NCBI GenBank assembly: GCA_044221315.1
Contig: JBGAPK010000017.1
Location: 12,970 to 76,969 of the forward strand
Reading direction: 5' to 3'
From: JAFEBO01 sp044221315
Lineage (GTDB): Bacteria > Planctomycetota > Phycisphaerae > Phycisphaerales > UBA1924
DNA length: 64,000 bases
Part shown: piece after piece, positions 25,529 to 34,213 of the stretch
Position numbering within the stretch: the stretch's first letter is position 1
Layout of the letters: every line of letters begins with the position of its first letter
Position numbers and translations under genes: made by a program
The notes under the pieces: model-generated
Databases searched by the model: none
What the model was told of the DNA's origin: nothing
The model's input: the letters and a program-made list of their open reading frames with translations, nothing else

Positions 25529-26104
25529 ATGAACACGGATACCAGCCTCGCCGCCGAGTCGTCGGAATTGCACGTGCTTCGCGAGAAGATCCGCGAGCTG
25601 GAGACGCGGCTGAAGCACGTCGAAGGACAGGTAGCCGAGGACCGCGTCGCGCTCATCGTCTTCTCGGGCGATCTCGACCGCGTCATGGCTTCATTTGTAA
25701 TCGCGACCGGTGCCGCCGCCATGGGGCAGCAGGTCAGCATGTTCTTCACCTTCTGGGGCCTCAGCGTCATGAAGAAGGACAGCCGGCTCGCCGGCAAGAC
25801 GCTGTACCAGAAGATGATGACCCTGATGTCCCCCGGATCAAGCAAGAGCCTCCCGGTCTCGAAAATGAACTACTTCGGGGTCGGGGCCAAAATGCTGCGG
25901 TCGATGATGAAGGAAAAGAACGTCAATTCTCTGGAAGAAATGATCGCCCTCGCGCGCGAAATGGGCGTACGCATGATCGCGTGCGAAATGTCGCGCGACG
26001 TGATGGGGATCAGGCAATCCGAACTGCTCGACGGCCTCGAATGCGGGGGCGTCGCTACCTTCCTCGCTGACTCGCTGCGCTCACGGACGAGTCTCTTTAT
26101 CTGA
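25529..26104 (+). CDS. DsrE2-like sulfur-transfer protein
   Basis: A 191-residue protein of the DsrE/DsrF/DrsH-like family, subtype DsrE2. A coiled-coil-like start (LREKIRELETRLKHVEGQV) leads to the core (ALIVFSGDLDRVMASFVIAT, FFTFWGLSVMKK). Two conserved Cys follow: Cys152 in IACEMSRDVMGI and Cys172 in LECGGVATFLADS. DsrE2 proteins are often membrane-linked and act with rhodanese and TusA in sulfane-sulfur transfer. GAGGAG precedes the start. No dsrAB, soxB or hdr genes are in the window, so the pathway it feeds is not seen. Confidence 0.9.
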   Translation: MNTDTSLAAESSELHVLREKIRELETRLKHVEGQVAEDRVALIVFSGDLDRVMASFVIATGAAAMGQQVSMFFTFWGLSVMKKDSRLAGKTLYQKMMTLMSPGSSKSLPVSKMNYFGVGAKMLRSMMKEKNVNSLEEMIALAREMGVRMIACEMSRDVMGIRQSELLDGLECGGVATFLADSLRSRTSLFI

Positions 26105-26464
26105 GCCCCGGATCCCGCGGGTTCGGTATTCATGCGAACCGCCGCGGTCCTTGCGATCGCCAGAGTTTCCTCATGCAATGCAGTCGGTGACAAGGCACCA
26201 GTCGTTCGCGAGCAAACAGTGCCTGCGACGTGCCGGAAAGTCGCTGTCCCCGGGGGCACGGCACGTGGGCTGAATTCGTGGTTATTGGCATGCTTCGTCG
26301 ACGGTTCCGATCCTGCCGGTGCGGAGTAGCAGATAACCGAAACGGCGCCGCATTCGCCGCACTCACGGTCGCAATTCGGACGCCGTGGGGCACCTTCGAT
26401 CTACCGCGGGTCCATGGGAGGGACGCGGCAGCTATCGGGACATGCAAAGAGAGGGATGACACGG
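26105..26464. other. Gap between sulfur operon and secreted protein
   Basis: No frame carries a credible start, ribosome site or domain. Only the ribosome-binding region of the downstream PEP-CTERM gene (GAGAGGG at about 26450) is recognisable. Confidence 0.55.
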
Positions 26465-27049
26465 ATGAGCATCAGGAAATTGATCGCCGCGGCGCTTCTA
26501 GCGGGTTGCGGCACGACGGCGAACGCCGGAATTGTGCGAATCAACTTCGAAGATCTGGCCGCCGGGACGAGCGTCACCTCCCAGTACGCGGCACTCGGAG
26601 CGACCTTCTCGACGATCCCGATCGTGGACGCCAACGGTTTCTATCGCAATTCGGTGGATGTTGTTTCGAACCAGCTCGGGGACTTCGGCGCCAACGCCGG
26701 GAGCCTGTGGCAGAGCGTGACCGCGATCAGCTTTGCAGAAGATGTGAGCAATTTCTCAGTTCTCATCGGCGACACGGAAGCGGGATCCCTTCTCGCAAGC
26801 CTGTGGGCCTTTGACGCGAAGGGAAACCAGATCGGTTTCGTTTCCAGGATGACCGGCTCGTACAACACGCCGTGGTTCTACCAGGAGACTCTGTCGGTCA
26901 ACGTCGGTGGTATCCGCCGGATTGAGTTCCGAAGCGACGCGGACGGTGCAGTGTTCGACAACATCACATTTGCCAAGATTCCCGCACCCGGCGCGGCGTC
27001 CCTTCTATGCGCAGGGCTTCTCGGTGCCGCGCGTCGCCGCCGGGCTTGA
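26465..27049 (+). CDS. Secreted PEP-CTERM-like protein
   Basis: A 194-residue exported protein. The ATG at 26465 lies 9 bp after GAGAGGG; an ATG 9 bp upstream is possible. The signal is MSIRKLIAAALLAGCGTTAN. The body starts IVRINFEDLAAGTSVTSQYA, a pattern typical of PEP-CTERM proteins with a lectin-like beta-sandwich, and ends with IEFRSDADGAVFDNITF. The tail is IPAPGAASLLCAGLLGAA then RRRR. Standalone gene. Confidence 0.82.
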   Translation: MSIRKLIAAALLAGCGTTANAGIVRINFEDLAAGTSVTSQYAALGATFSTIPIVDANGFYRNSVDVVSNQLGDFGANAGSLWQSVTAISFAEDVSNFSVLIGDTEAGSLLASLWAFDAKGNQIGFVSRMTGSYNTPWFYQETLSVNVGGIRRIEFRSDADGAVFDNITFAKIPAPGAASLLCAGLLGAARRRRA

Positions 27050-27237
27050 AGACCGCGCCGATCTCGATCGGGCTCATAACCCGGGCGGGAACCGCAGAGT
27101 GTCGCGGGACGGCCCGGCATGGCCCAGGGCCTCCGGATCGAGGAAATTTCCCTGTGGAGAGCGGGCCGGACCGGCGCTCCAATGCATCGTGGTTGGGGGG
27201 GGCGGGGGGTTGCCTGCCGGCAGAAAGCGAGGATGTC

Positions 27238-27483
27238 ATGTCAAATCGCACTCGGGAGTTTGCAAAGTTCTTCGCGGGATTCGCGGCACAGGAAACCCTC
27301 GGGCACTGGTTTCTTGGAATCTGGGGACGCGACTATTTCCCTATCAGGCTCGGGGGATTCGAATTTACGCCGCAGCACAATCTGTTCGTCATGACCGGTT
27401 GGATGCTGGTGTGCATGGGCCTGGTGTACTACGCGTGGCTCCGGAAGCCGGCCCTTGAAACGGGGCAGGTGAAAACAGCCTGA
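27238..27483 (+). CDS. Small membrane protein of unknown function
   Basis: An 81-residue protein with GAGGATGTC before its ATG. A charged start (MSNRTREFAKFF) leads to an amphipathic region (LGHWFLGIWGRDYFPIRLGG) and one transmembrane helix (HNLFVMTGWMLVCMGLVYYA) near the C-terminus. No family is recognised. The upstream 188 bp hold a G-rich run but no gene. A strong hairpin terminator follows. Confidence 0.6.
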   Translation: MSNRTREFAKFFAGFAAQETLGHWFLGIWGRDYFPIRLGGFEFTPQHNLFVMTGWMLVCMGLVYYAWLRKPALETGQVKTA

Positions 27484-27520
27484 AGAACCGAGTCTCGTGT
27501 TCGAAATTGCACACCGCGAA

Positions 27521-27547
27521 ACCGGGCGAGCGATCGCCCGGTATTTC
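27521..27547 (+). terminator. Intrinsic terminator of small membrane protein gene
   Basis: Stem ACCGGGCGA and TCGCCCGGT with a GCGA loop (27521-27542), followed by ATTTCT. The T-run is weak but the stem is perfect. Confidence 0.65.
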
Positions 27548-27550
27548 TGC

Positions 27551-27596
27551 CGGGCGCATGCGGGCGCATGCGGGCGCATGCGGGCGCATGCGGGCG
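27551..27596. repeat. Tandem 10-bp repeat, four copies
   Basis: Four perfect direct copies of CGGGCGCATG followed by a partial copy (CGGGCG). Each junction makes the palindrome GCATGC. It sits just after the terminator and before the 3' end of a convergent dockerin gene. Confidence 0.95.
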
Positions 27597-27622
27597 GTGT
27601 CCGGGCGTCATTCCGGCAACGA

Positions 27623-28576
27623 CTACGGACAGAGCAGGTTTTGATACGTGCCGACGAACTGCACGAAGTCACCATCATCGACAATGCCGTCGCGGTTCAG
27701 ATCGGCGGAGCAGTACATCGGCGCCGGGGCGTTGGCACAATCGAGTACGTCGTACTGCGGCGCGAACCGCACGAAGTCCTGATCGTCCACCAGCCCGTCC
27801 AGGTTCAGATCACCCGCGCAATGAACCGAGTTCGCGACCGAGACGTCGTCGAAATAGAGCATCGGCTGGCTCGAATTGCTCGCCGGTATCTTCCTCATCG
27901 CCGCGGTGTCGCAGATGAACCCGCCCAGCGATGACGCCGCGGAGCCCGACAGGTGGACGAACGCGTCGTTGTGCTCGAAGCGGACAAGCCCGTTCGAAAA
28001 ATCGACCTTCATCGCGAACTTGCTCCAAATCGACGGCGTCGCGATCTTCGCCGGCACGCTCGCATCAACAAACGCGAGGTGTTGTTCATAGTCGTACGCG
28101 TACACGCTGAGAGCCTGAACAGTGCCGTCCGATGTCATGAAGAGCTTGCTCAGCGTCCCCCCCGCCTGATTGAACAACTCGTACGAGAGCGCCACCTCGC
28201 GCGTCGTGGTGTTGACGCCGGTGATCTTGCCCCACCCCGTGAGCGTGACAACCGACGCATCGCCGGCAGCAACAAACGTGACATTCGCCGCGACCCCGGC
28301 CGTCCAGTCCTGGATGTAGCCGACCATCCCATCCAGCGGGTTCACGCCATAGTCGCCGAATCCGCCGGCGTTCAACCGAATGTGCTTGGCCCCCGAGTGC
28401 GGCAACCCGCTCGTGCGCACTTCGATGTAGCCAGAATTGCCATACCAGTCGCCGCCGCCGAAGGCGCCCGACTGGTAGGTCTCGAATCCATCCGACCACG
28501 GGGGCGTCGTCGCGCCCGCGGGCGTCACGCACAATGCGGAGAAAGCAAGAACGACTGTCGCGGCCCACAGTTTCAT
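27623..28576 (-). CDS. Secreted dockerin-tagged protein, probable concanavalin-like fold
   Basis: A 317-residue exported protein. A signal peptide covers residues 1-22 (MKLWAATVVLAFSALCVTPA). The body begins WSDGFETYQSGAFGGGDWYG, a start often seen in laminin-G/concanavalin-like binding domains, and contains WSKFAMKVDFSNGLVRFEHN and MLYFDDVSVAN, also typical of that fold. A dockerin pair closes it: DLNLDGLVDDQDFVRF, a linker with two Cys, DLNRDGIVDDGDFVQF and the end LLCP. It may bind carbohydrate at the surface; this is inferred from the fold pattern only. Confidence 0.82.
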   Translation of the reverse strand: MKLWAATVVLAFSALCVTPAGATTPPWSDGFETYQSGAFGGGDWYGNSGYIEVRTSGLPHSGAKHIRLNAGGFGDYGVNPLDGMVGYIQDWTAGVAANVTFVAAGDASVVTLTGWGKITGVNTTTREVALSYELFNQAGGTLSKLFMTSDGTVQALSVYAYDYEQHLAFVDASVPAKIATPSIWSKFAMKVDFSNGLVRFEHNDAFVHLSGSAASSLGGFICDTAAMRKIPASNSSQPMLYFDDVSVANSVHCAGDLNLDGLVDDQDFVRFAPQYDVLDCANAPAPMYCSADLNRDGIVDDGDFVQFVGTYQNLLCP

Positions 28577-28807
28577 TCGAATTTCCTCAAAGGAGCGGAC
28601 CGGGGATCCGCATCGCCCACAAAGACAAATGTAAGTGAATACGAGACTTCGGGCAAGCGAATTCCCAGAGGTTCGCTCCGCATCCGCGTCGCATTACCCC
28701 GTCGGGCGCTGCTCAAGAAACGTCGGAGCAAAGTCAGGGTCCTCCGCATTCATCCGCCGAAATCCGCGGCAGTCATCAAATCGCGATGGCACAAGTATGA
28801 TTCCCCC

Positions 28808-29068
28808 ATGCGACGCCTCGCCTTCATCTCCCGTCTGCTCTTTGCCGCAGGCGCCGCGATGATGCTCGCCGGAGTGCTCCTGGGCGTCGCCGCAGGAGGC
28901 GTGCCCTATCCCGACGGCCCGAATTCCGGACATGTCGCGGCCCCCGGCGCCGGCCGCACGATGGACCGCCTCGGCGAATTAATGCTTTTCGGCGGCATTC
29001 TGATTTTCGCCGCCGGCATCCTCGGGCTGCTTGTGGCCGGAATCACGCGTCTCGTGCGTCGCGCCTGA
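28808..29068 (+). CDS. Small two-helix membrane protein
   Basis: An 86-residue protein with two hydrophobic helices, about residues 5-30 (FISRLLFAAGAAMMLAGVLL) and 57-80 (ELMLFGGILIFAAGILGLLV), joined by a Gly/Pro-rich loop and ending VRRA. No family recognised. The start is the ATG at 28808. The last 90 bp overlap the 3' end of the convergent gene 28979-29638, so one of the two ends may be differently placed. Confidence 0.55.
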   Translation: MRRLAFISRLLFAAGAAMMLAGVLLGVAAGGVPYPDGPNSGHVAAPGAGRTMDRLGELMLFGGILIFAAGILGLLVAGITRLVRRA

Positions 29069-29638
29069 CCTGGTCCGCGCCGCCGCCCGCCCCGAATTCG
29101 CCGGCTGGCCGAAGGCTGCGATGCGAAGGAGCATGGCGGAGGCTTGCATCGCGGTTTTGTCGAAGCGGCGGTCGTTGTGGTCGTCCGGGGCCATGCTCTT
29201 GGGGTTGTGGCGGCGGAAGATCTGATGGAGCGCGAGGATGCGGCCGGCGGAGCGTGCGGCGGCTGGGAGGAAGGATTTGGCGACGAAGCGGGCGCGCGTG
29301 ACGGCGGCGCTTGCGATGGATTCCATGCGGGCGGCGACGTCTGGGCGCAAGAGCCAGGTGGAAAGCGCCTCGAGAGAGATCTCGAATTCGTTGGCGATAT
29401 CGATGAGCGAGGCGTGAGGATCGGCGAGAGCCAGGAAAAGCTCGTGCTCGACCTTGGGCTTGATGGGGCGGTCGAAATCGGGCTTGGTTGGGATTTCGAA
29501 TGCCTGCGGGCGTTCGCCGGGTTTGAGCGGGTCGGCGATGTCGGGGGCATCGAAGCCGTCGATGGGACGGACGAAGCGCTTGATGTCGGGGAGCCAGTGG
29601 CCGGGTGAGTTTCCTTGGATCATGGTTCTGGGGAGCAT
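28979..29638 (-). CDS. Hypothetical protein with helix-turn-helix-like segment
   Basis: A protein of about 219 residues. The ATG at 29638 (or at 29623, five codons on) is chosen because an AT-rich promoter-like stretch lies just upstream: TTTTCA, 17 bp, TATGGT on the minus strand. The middle (LADPHASLIDIANEFEISLE, then ALSTWLLRPDVAARM) looks like a helix-turn-helix of the type in small-terminase or phage-like regulators. A helical segment (FVAKSFLPAAARSAGRILAL) follows, and the tail is low complexity. It may be a DNA-binding regulator; this is tentative. Confidence 0.55.
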   Translation of the reverse strand: MLPRTMIQGNSPGHWLPDIKRFVRPIDGFDAPDIADPLKPGERPQAFEIPTKPDFDRPIKPKVEHELFLALADPHASLIDIANEFEISLEALSTWLLRPDVAARMESIASAAVTRARFVAKSFLPAAARSAGRILALHQIFRRHNPKSMAPDDHNDRRFDKTAMQASAMLLRIAAFGQPANSGRAAARTRSGATHETRDSGHKQPEDAGGENQNAAEKH

Positions 29639-29749
29639 ACCATACAATTGCCGTACAACTCTGAAAAATCGCTGGTTTTGCGGCAGATTTCTGTAAGTGT
29701 TTGGGAATGAGGGGTTTGGGAGTTTGAGAGACATCGGACCGGGAGGAAG

Positions 29750-29776
29750 AGCCCATGGCCTGGGAGGCCATGGGCT
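29750..29776 (-). terminator. Hairpin terminator after the kelch-type gene
   Basis: Perfect 10-bp stem GCCCATGGCC and GGCCATGGGC with a short loop at 29751-29775, 20 bp past the minus-strand stop. The trailing T-run is poor (TCTTCC), so strength is uncertain. Confidence 0.55.
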
Positions 29777-29795
29777 TTGAGGGTGCATCGCTTCA

Positions 29796-31085
29796 TCAAC
29801 ACAGAAGCTCGTTGTACGCCGCAACGAAGATCACAAAATCGGCGTCGTCCACGAGTCCGTCGCGATTGAGATCCGCCGGGCAGTTCAAGGGCATGCCTGG
29901 GTCTTCGCACAAGAGAAGGTTGTACGCCGCAGCGAAGACAACAAAGTCACCGTCTTCCACCAGCCCGTCGCAAGTGAAGTCTGCATAGCACGTGGAAAAC
30001 CGCCATGTCTCGTTGTTCTGATAGGCAAATGTAAGAAGTTCGTGCCGGACGGGGTCATAGGCCAGGCTGCCAGTTCCTCCCCATTGATCGTTTGGCCAGT
30101 GTGGCCCACGGAGCTGAACGAGCTGCCAACTCGTGCCGGTCCACTCGAAAGTCTGAAAAGGCGAGCTGCCTGTCTGGGCAAAAGTTGATTTGCTCCCAAT
30201 GAGGACGGCCCGTCCACGCGCCTCATCGAACTCGATCGCGTAGCCGCCGTTCGTCTCGATCGGCCCGTTCGAGGCGACGTGCGTCCAACTAGTGCCGTCG
30301 AACTCCCAAGTGTCGTAGTTGTATGGGCTGTGAATGCCATCATACTGACGGGAGCCACCGTAGAGCACGATCTTTGATCGAGCTCGATCGAAGCACATGT
30401 GCGTGTAGTAGAGCCCTGGAGGGCCGGATACCTGTCTTTGCGTCCACGCCACACCGTCCCACTCCCAAGTCTCGTCTGCGCCAGTCGGGAAGTTGATCGT
30501 GGCGCCTCCGTAGAGGACGACTCTTTGACGCACCGAGTCGTACGCCATTCCGAAAGCGCGCCGGGCGCTCGGTCCAGGAGCTCCAACCTGAGTCCAACTC
30601 GAACCGTCCCAAGTCCATGTGTCTGAGGGATTGATGATGAAGGAGTCGCAGTTTGGCTGGGCATTGCAATACCCGCCGAATAGAACGACCACGCCGCGCG
30701 CTTCGTCGTAGACCAGGCCATGCTCGGAGCGAGCCTTGGGTGCGACGGCTGGATTGCGGTTCGTCCAGGCGGTCCCATCCCACTCCCAGGTGTCATTGAA
30801 TGGCCCGTAGCCGCCAAATAACACTCCGACGCCTCGGTCACGATCGAACGCAATCTTGCCGTAGCTTCGCGCGGCCGGTCCGCTGCTTGCCGCCACAGAC
30901 CAGGTTCTGGGGCACTGAGCCAGCGCCTCCTCCGGTAGCGTCCCAAGACAACTCACCATGAGAAGCGCAGTTCCTAAATGGCCCACCCGCTTCATTTTCT
31001 TGTCGGCGCCTGAATCTGTTAATTCGCCCGCCGCGTTCAGCACGAGCGCATGCAACACAGAAAGACTCTTAGCAAACCCCACCAT
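29796..31085 (-). CDS. Secreted kelch-repeat protein with dockerin tag
   Basis: A 429-residue protein. The ATG at 31085 has AAAGGAG 8 bp upstream. The hydrophobic signal (GHLGTALLMVSCLGTLPEEA) begins only after about 30 residues, so an internal ATG at 30995 is an alternative. Six or seven kelch-like units repeat the pattern W-E-W-D-G-x-x-W, then Y-D-x-x-R-x-x-V-V-L-F-G-G, forming a likely beta-propeller. The dockerin pair is DFTCDGLVEDGDFVVF and DLNRDGLVDDADFVIF, ending ELLC with no final Pro. Propeller proteins often bind ligands or partners; no enzyme site is seen. Confidence 0.85.
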   Translation of the reverse strand: MVGFAKSLSVLHALVLNAAGELTDSGADKKMKRVGHLGTALLMVSCLGTLPEEALAQCPRTWSVAASSGPAARSYGKIAFDRDRGVGVLFGGYGPFNDTWEWDGTAWTNRNPAVAPKARSEHGLVYDEARGVVVLFGGYCNAQPNCDSFIINPSDTWTWDGSSWTQVGAPGPSARRAFGMAYDSVRQRVVLYGGATINFPTGADETWEWDGVAWTQRQVSGPPGLYYTHMCFDRARSKIVLYGGSRQYDGIHSPYNYDTWEFDGTSWTHVASNGPIETNGGYAIEFDEARGRAVLIGSKSTFAQTGSSPFQTFEWTGTSWQLVQLRGPHWPNDQWGGTGSLAYDPVRHELLTFAYQNNETWRFSTCYADFTCDGLVEDGDFVVFAAAYNLLLCEDPGMPLNCPADLNRDGLVDDADFVIFVAAYNELLC

Positions 31086-31320
31086 CGCCCACTCTCCTTT
31101 CAAGTTCAATACTGTGTGAGGCTACCTGCCGAGACGGATTTCAACAAGGGGGGTAAACACCCCATGCCGTCGTCGAAGCAGAGCCGGTCAAGAGTTGACG
31201 GCGGCGGGCACGTCCGCGGGCGCGTCGTGAGAAGTTCATTGCGCCGACATTTCGCTCACTGCAGATGGCACCACTCGGGTCTATCCATGAAGAATGTGGT
31301 CTTGGAGCCGAACAAAGACC

Positions 31321-31347
31321 CACTGACCTGAAGGAATGAGGTCAGCG
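31321..31347. repeat. REP-like palindrome, copy A
   Basis: CACTGACCT, a 9-nt loop GAAGGAATG, then AGGTCAGCG: one mismatch from a perfect inverted repeat. It lies between the kelch gene and the beta-propeller gene. A degraded sister may lie at 31401-31431. The upstream GGCACCACTCGG stretch (31267) also recurs near 35060. Confidence 0.75.
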
Positions 31348-31428
31348 CCACGGTACACGGGGTGCGTTTCGAGGTAGATGCCCATCCGCCGACCAAAGAC
31401 ACATCGATCCAGAGAAACCAGGTCAGTA

Positions 31429-34050
31429 TCACGGTTCAAGGCTTCGGCTACCCGCCGGGCACACCAACTCGTCATACGCAACAACGAACAACGAAAAATC
31501 GGCGTCATTCACAAGTCCATCACCATCGAAATCGGCCGCACATCCTGCGGGCATCTTTGAATCCGCGCAATCGAGAATGTCGTAGGCCGTCACAAAAAAC
31601 TGAAAATCCGTATCGTCCGTCACGGCATCACCGTTCAAATCCGTCGCACATCCCTGGACCACAACGGCGGCAGAGCTGCTCTCTACACCGCCGCATGGGT
31701 TGCTGAGAACAAGCGAATAGTCGCCTGTGTCCATGGGCTGGGCACCGGCGATCGTGAGCGTCATGACCGTGCCGAGAGTCGGAGAGATGAGGCTTCCGGC
31801 CGAACCCGAAACAGTTCCGCCGCCAATCGACGCGCCGCCCGGTCCATCAACGAGACTTTGTCCATTCCGGCGCCATTGGAATGAAATGTTGCTGTAGTTG
31901 TCCGCCAATTTGGCCGTCAATACCAGCGCCGAGCCCTTCAGAATTCGTTCGGAGGCGGGCTGAGTCGTGATCCAGGGAATACCTGTATCACTCCAGCGCG
32001 CAAGATTGACCGCCGCCCGGCCGTCCACGGACGGAAACGAGCCGCCCACGAGTAGCTCCGGGCCGACGGTCGCCAAGCAATACACCTGGTCTCCGCTGTT
32101 TGATTTTCCCATACCCCCGCCGAACGCGCTCCAAGATGCGCCATCCCACCGAGCAATACCGTTCACCGTGACGTCACCCGCCGTGGCAAACTTGCCTCCG
32201 GCAATAAGCGAGCCGTTGTACATTGCCATCGCATTTGCGGCGTCACTCAAGCCCTTCCCGAGAGCCGACCACGAGACGCCGTCCCAACGTGCAATACCCA
32301 CGGCCGACACGTTGCCTGCGGTCAAGAACGGGCCAGACACGTACAGCGAGTCGTCGACGGCGAGCAGCGCCGTCACCCGTGCGCCGGTTGTACTGGAAAA
32401 AGGCTGCCATCCCGAGGGCGTCCACTGCGCCAGGTATTTCATGGACGCGGATCCGGAGAGCGTGAATGCTCCTCCGGCGACAAGTTGCCCCTTGTACACG
32501 GCGATCGCCTGAACGGTGGAGTTGAGCCCGCTTCCCAGGCTTTCCCAGCCGATTCCATTCCAAGCCGCAATATTGGCTACGTTCAAGGCTCCCGCCCGGG
32601 TGAACTCCCCGCCAAAGTAAAGCTTGCCGGCCAACGCCTTCATCGCATAGATCCTGGTGAAACCTCCCGGGCTGCTGATATCAGAGGGCAACATCGACCA
32701 CGCGCTCCCGTTCCATTTCTGCACCATCGGAGCGAGGGTGCTCGACTGCACTCCGGCGTAGAGTTCGTTTTCGTACACCTCCAATGCACCGAAAGACTTG
32801 GCCGCGGCGCCGGGCATTGCGACCCATTCATTCCCCGCCCAGCCCGCGAATCGCGAAGAAGTTGTCTGATCGATTTGCGTAAACTTTCCGGCCGCGACGA
32901 CCGAACCGTTGTACGTCTGCAACGCCAAGACCCCGTTGTTTGTCGAATCCGCACCGGGCACCCAGACCGTCCCATCCGTGCGGGCGATGTTGCCCACCTT
33001 GAAAGGGCCTGCTTGCGCGAAATATCCGCCCACCACGATTTTGCCGTCATAGGAATCGATCACGCGCACGCCGACGTCCAGTGGGCTGATCCCCGTCCCC
33101 ACGGCGCTCCATGCGGTGCCATCCCATCGGGCAAAGCCATTCGCGACGACCGAGCCCGCTTGAACGAATTTTCCGCCGGCATACAGCGTCCCGTTCAACG
33201 AGTAAAGCGCATTCCCGCCAGTTCCGAACGAAAAGCCCGAATCCACGAGACTCAAGCCCGACAATTTCTTCAAGCCGGTGCCGGAAGCGACGATCATGTC
33301 GCCGTTGTGTTCCGCAATCGCCGTAATGCTTAGATCCTGCGAACCCGAAACGTTACTCCACGCTGTCCCATTCCAGGCTTTCAGGTTGGCGTCCGAGTAC
33401 AGCCCCGCGATGTACAGCAGCCCATCATGCACATGCACGAACTTGACGGATTGCCCGCCAAAGGGCGCTCCGATTGAGCGCCAGGTTGTCCCGTTCCACG
33501 CGGCAGCTTGATTAGCGTTGAGCGGCCCGATCGACGAGAATTCGCCGCCGGCGATCAACTCGTCGTCATACACAACGAGACTGTTGACATAGGAATTTGG
33601 AAAGGAACTCAACCGCGCCCAGGACGTGCCGTTCCACTCAATGATCGGCGCAAACCCATCGGAGAAATAGAAGGCCCCGCCGGCGTAGAGCTTGCCGTGA
33701 TATGCACAAAGCGTAAATGCGTTGCCCTCCTGGGTCGGCATCCCCGTATCCATCGGTTTCCAGGACTTGCCGTCCCAAGCCGCGACGTAAAGAGCCGGCA
33801 TTCCACCAACCTGCCGAAAATTGCCTCCGACGATCAGCTCCTCGCCGCGCGGCCCATCGCCGTCTGTATCGAAGTGTGTACTGGTCAAGACCATGTAGCT
33901 GAAGCCCGGAGATTCAAATTGATCCGGAGTGAGCCAACCGGGGCATTGGGCGAACAGGCGCGCGTCACAAAAAACACACGCGGCAATCGCAACTGCGCGC
34001 AGGAAGACTCGCAACGGCGTTGCACGATGGGCCAAAGAACGGACTCGCAT
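31429..34050 (-). CDS. Large secreted beta-propeller protein with Ig-like domain and dockerin tag
   Basis: An 873-residue exported protein with a signal peptide over the first ~34 residues. Residues 40-690 hold about 13-14 repeats of ~45 residues with the consensus I-A-x-W-D-G-x-x-W-x-x-L-G-x-G, then L-Y-x-G-G-x-F-x-x-A-G, a delta-60/kelch-like repeat forming beta-propellers. An Ig-like domain follows at about 695-790 (ITTQPASERILKGSALVLTA ending MDTGDYSLVLSNPCGG). The dockerin pair is DLNGDAVTDDTDFQFF and DFDGDGLVNDADFSLF. Unlike its relatives it continues past LVCP with AGSRSLEP, reading into repeat-like DNA. Confidence 0.87.
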   Translation of the reverse strand: MRVRSLAHRATPLRVFLRAVAIAACVFCDARLFAQCPGWLTPDQFESPGFSYMVLTSTHFDTDGDGPRGEELIVGGNFRQVGGMPALYVAAWDGKSWKPMDTGMPTQEGNAFTLCAYHGKLYAGGAFYFSDGFAPIIEWNGTSWARLSSFPNSYVNSLVVYDDELIAGGEFSSIGPLNANQAAAWNGTTWRSIGAPFGGQSVKFVHVHDGLLYIAGLYSDANLKAWNGTAWSNVSGSQDLSITAIAEHNGDMIVASGTGLKKLSGLSLVDSGFSFGTGGNALYSLNGTLYAGGKFVQAGSVVANGFARWDGTAWSAVGTGISPLDVGVRVIDSYDGKIVVGGYFAQAGPFKVGNIARTDGTVWVPGADSTNNGVLALQTYNGSVVAAGKFTQIDQTTSSRFAGWAGNEWVAMPGAAAKSFGALEVYENELYAGVQSSTLAPMVQKWNGSAWSMLPSDISSPGGFTRIYAMKALAGKLYFGGEFTRAGALNVANIAAWNGIGWESLGSGLNSTVQAIAVYKGQLVAGGAFTLSGSASMKYLAQWTPSGWQPFSSTTGARVTALLAVDDSLYVSGPFLTAGNVSAVGIARWDGVSWSALGKGLSDAANAMAMYNGSLIAGGKFATAGDVTVNGIARWDGASWSAFGGGMGKSNSGDQVYCLATVGPELLVGGSFPSVDGRAAVNLARWSDTGIPWITTQPASERILKGSALVLTAKLADNYSNISFQWRRNGQSLVDGPGGASIGGGTVSGSAGSLISPTLGTVMTLTIAGAQPMDTGDYSLVLSNPCGGVESSSAAVVVQGCATDLNGDAVTDDTDFQFFVTAYDILDCADSKMPAGCAADFDGDGLVNDADFSLFVVAYDELVCPAGSRSLEP

Positions 34051-34213
34051 AGATGGGACTCAGATTGCGGATTTTGAAACGGATGCCTGTGTCTGAGAGT
34101 ACCGCAGAACTCTCTGAGAAACAACGGGGTTTCTCGGAGATGACGCCACAGACCTGTTTGACCCGGGAGCCTGCGGAGGAAGCGGACTGATCAGGGCGGG
34201 CGAACCGCCGGCA

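Noticed and set aside
26105..26464. Small plus- and minus-strand frames in the gap
   Set aside because: No ribosome site, codon bias or motif supports them.
27195..27225. G-rich run as a possible G-quadruplex
   Set aside because: The run has long G tracts but sits in an untranslated gap with no repeated spacing pattern, and composition alone explains it in high-GC DNA.
27551..27596. Possible CRISPR array
   Set aside because: Units are 10 bp with no spacers; it is a simple tandem repeat. No cas genes nearby.
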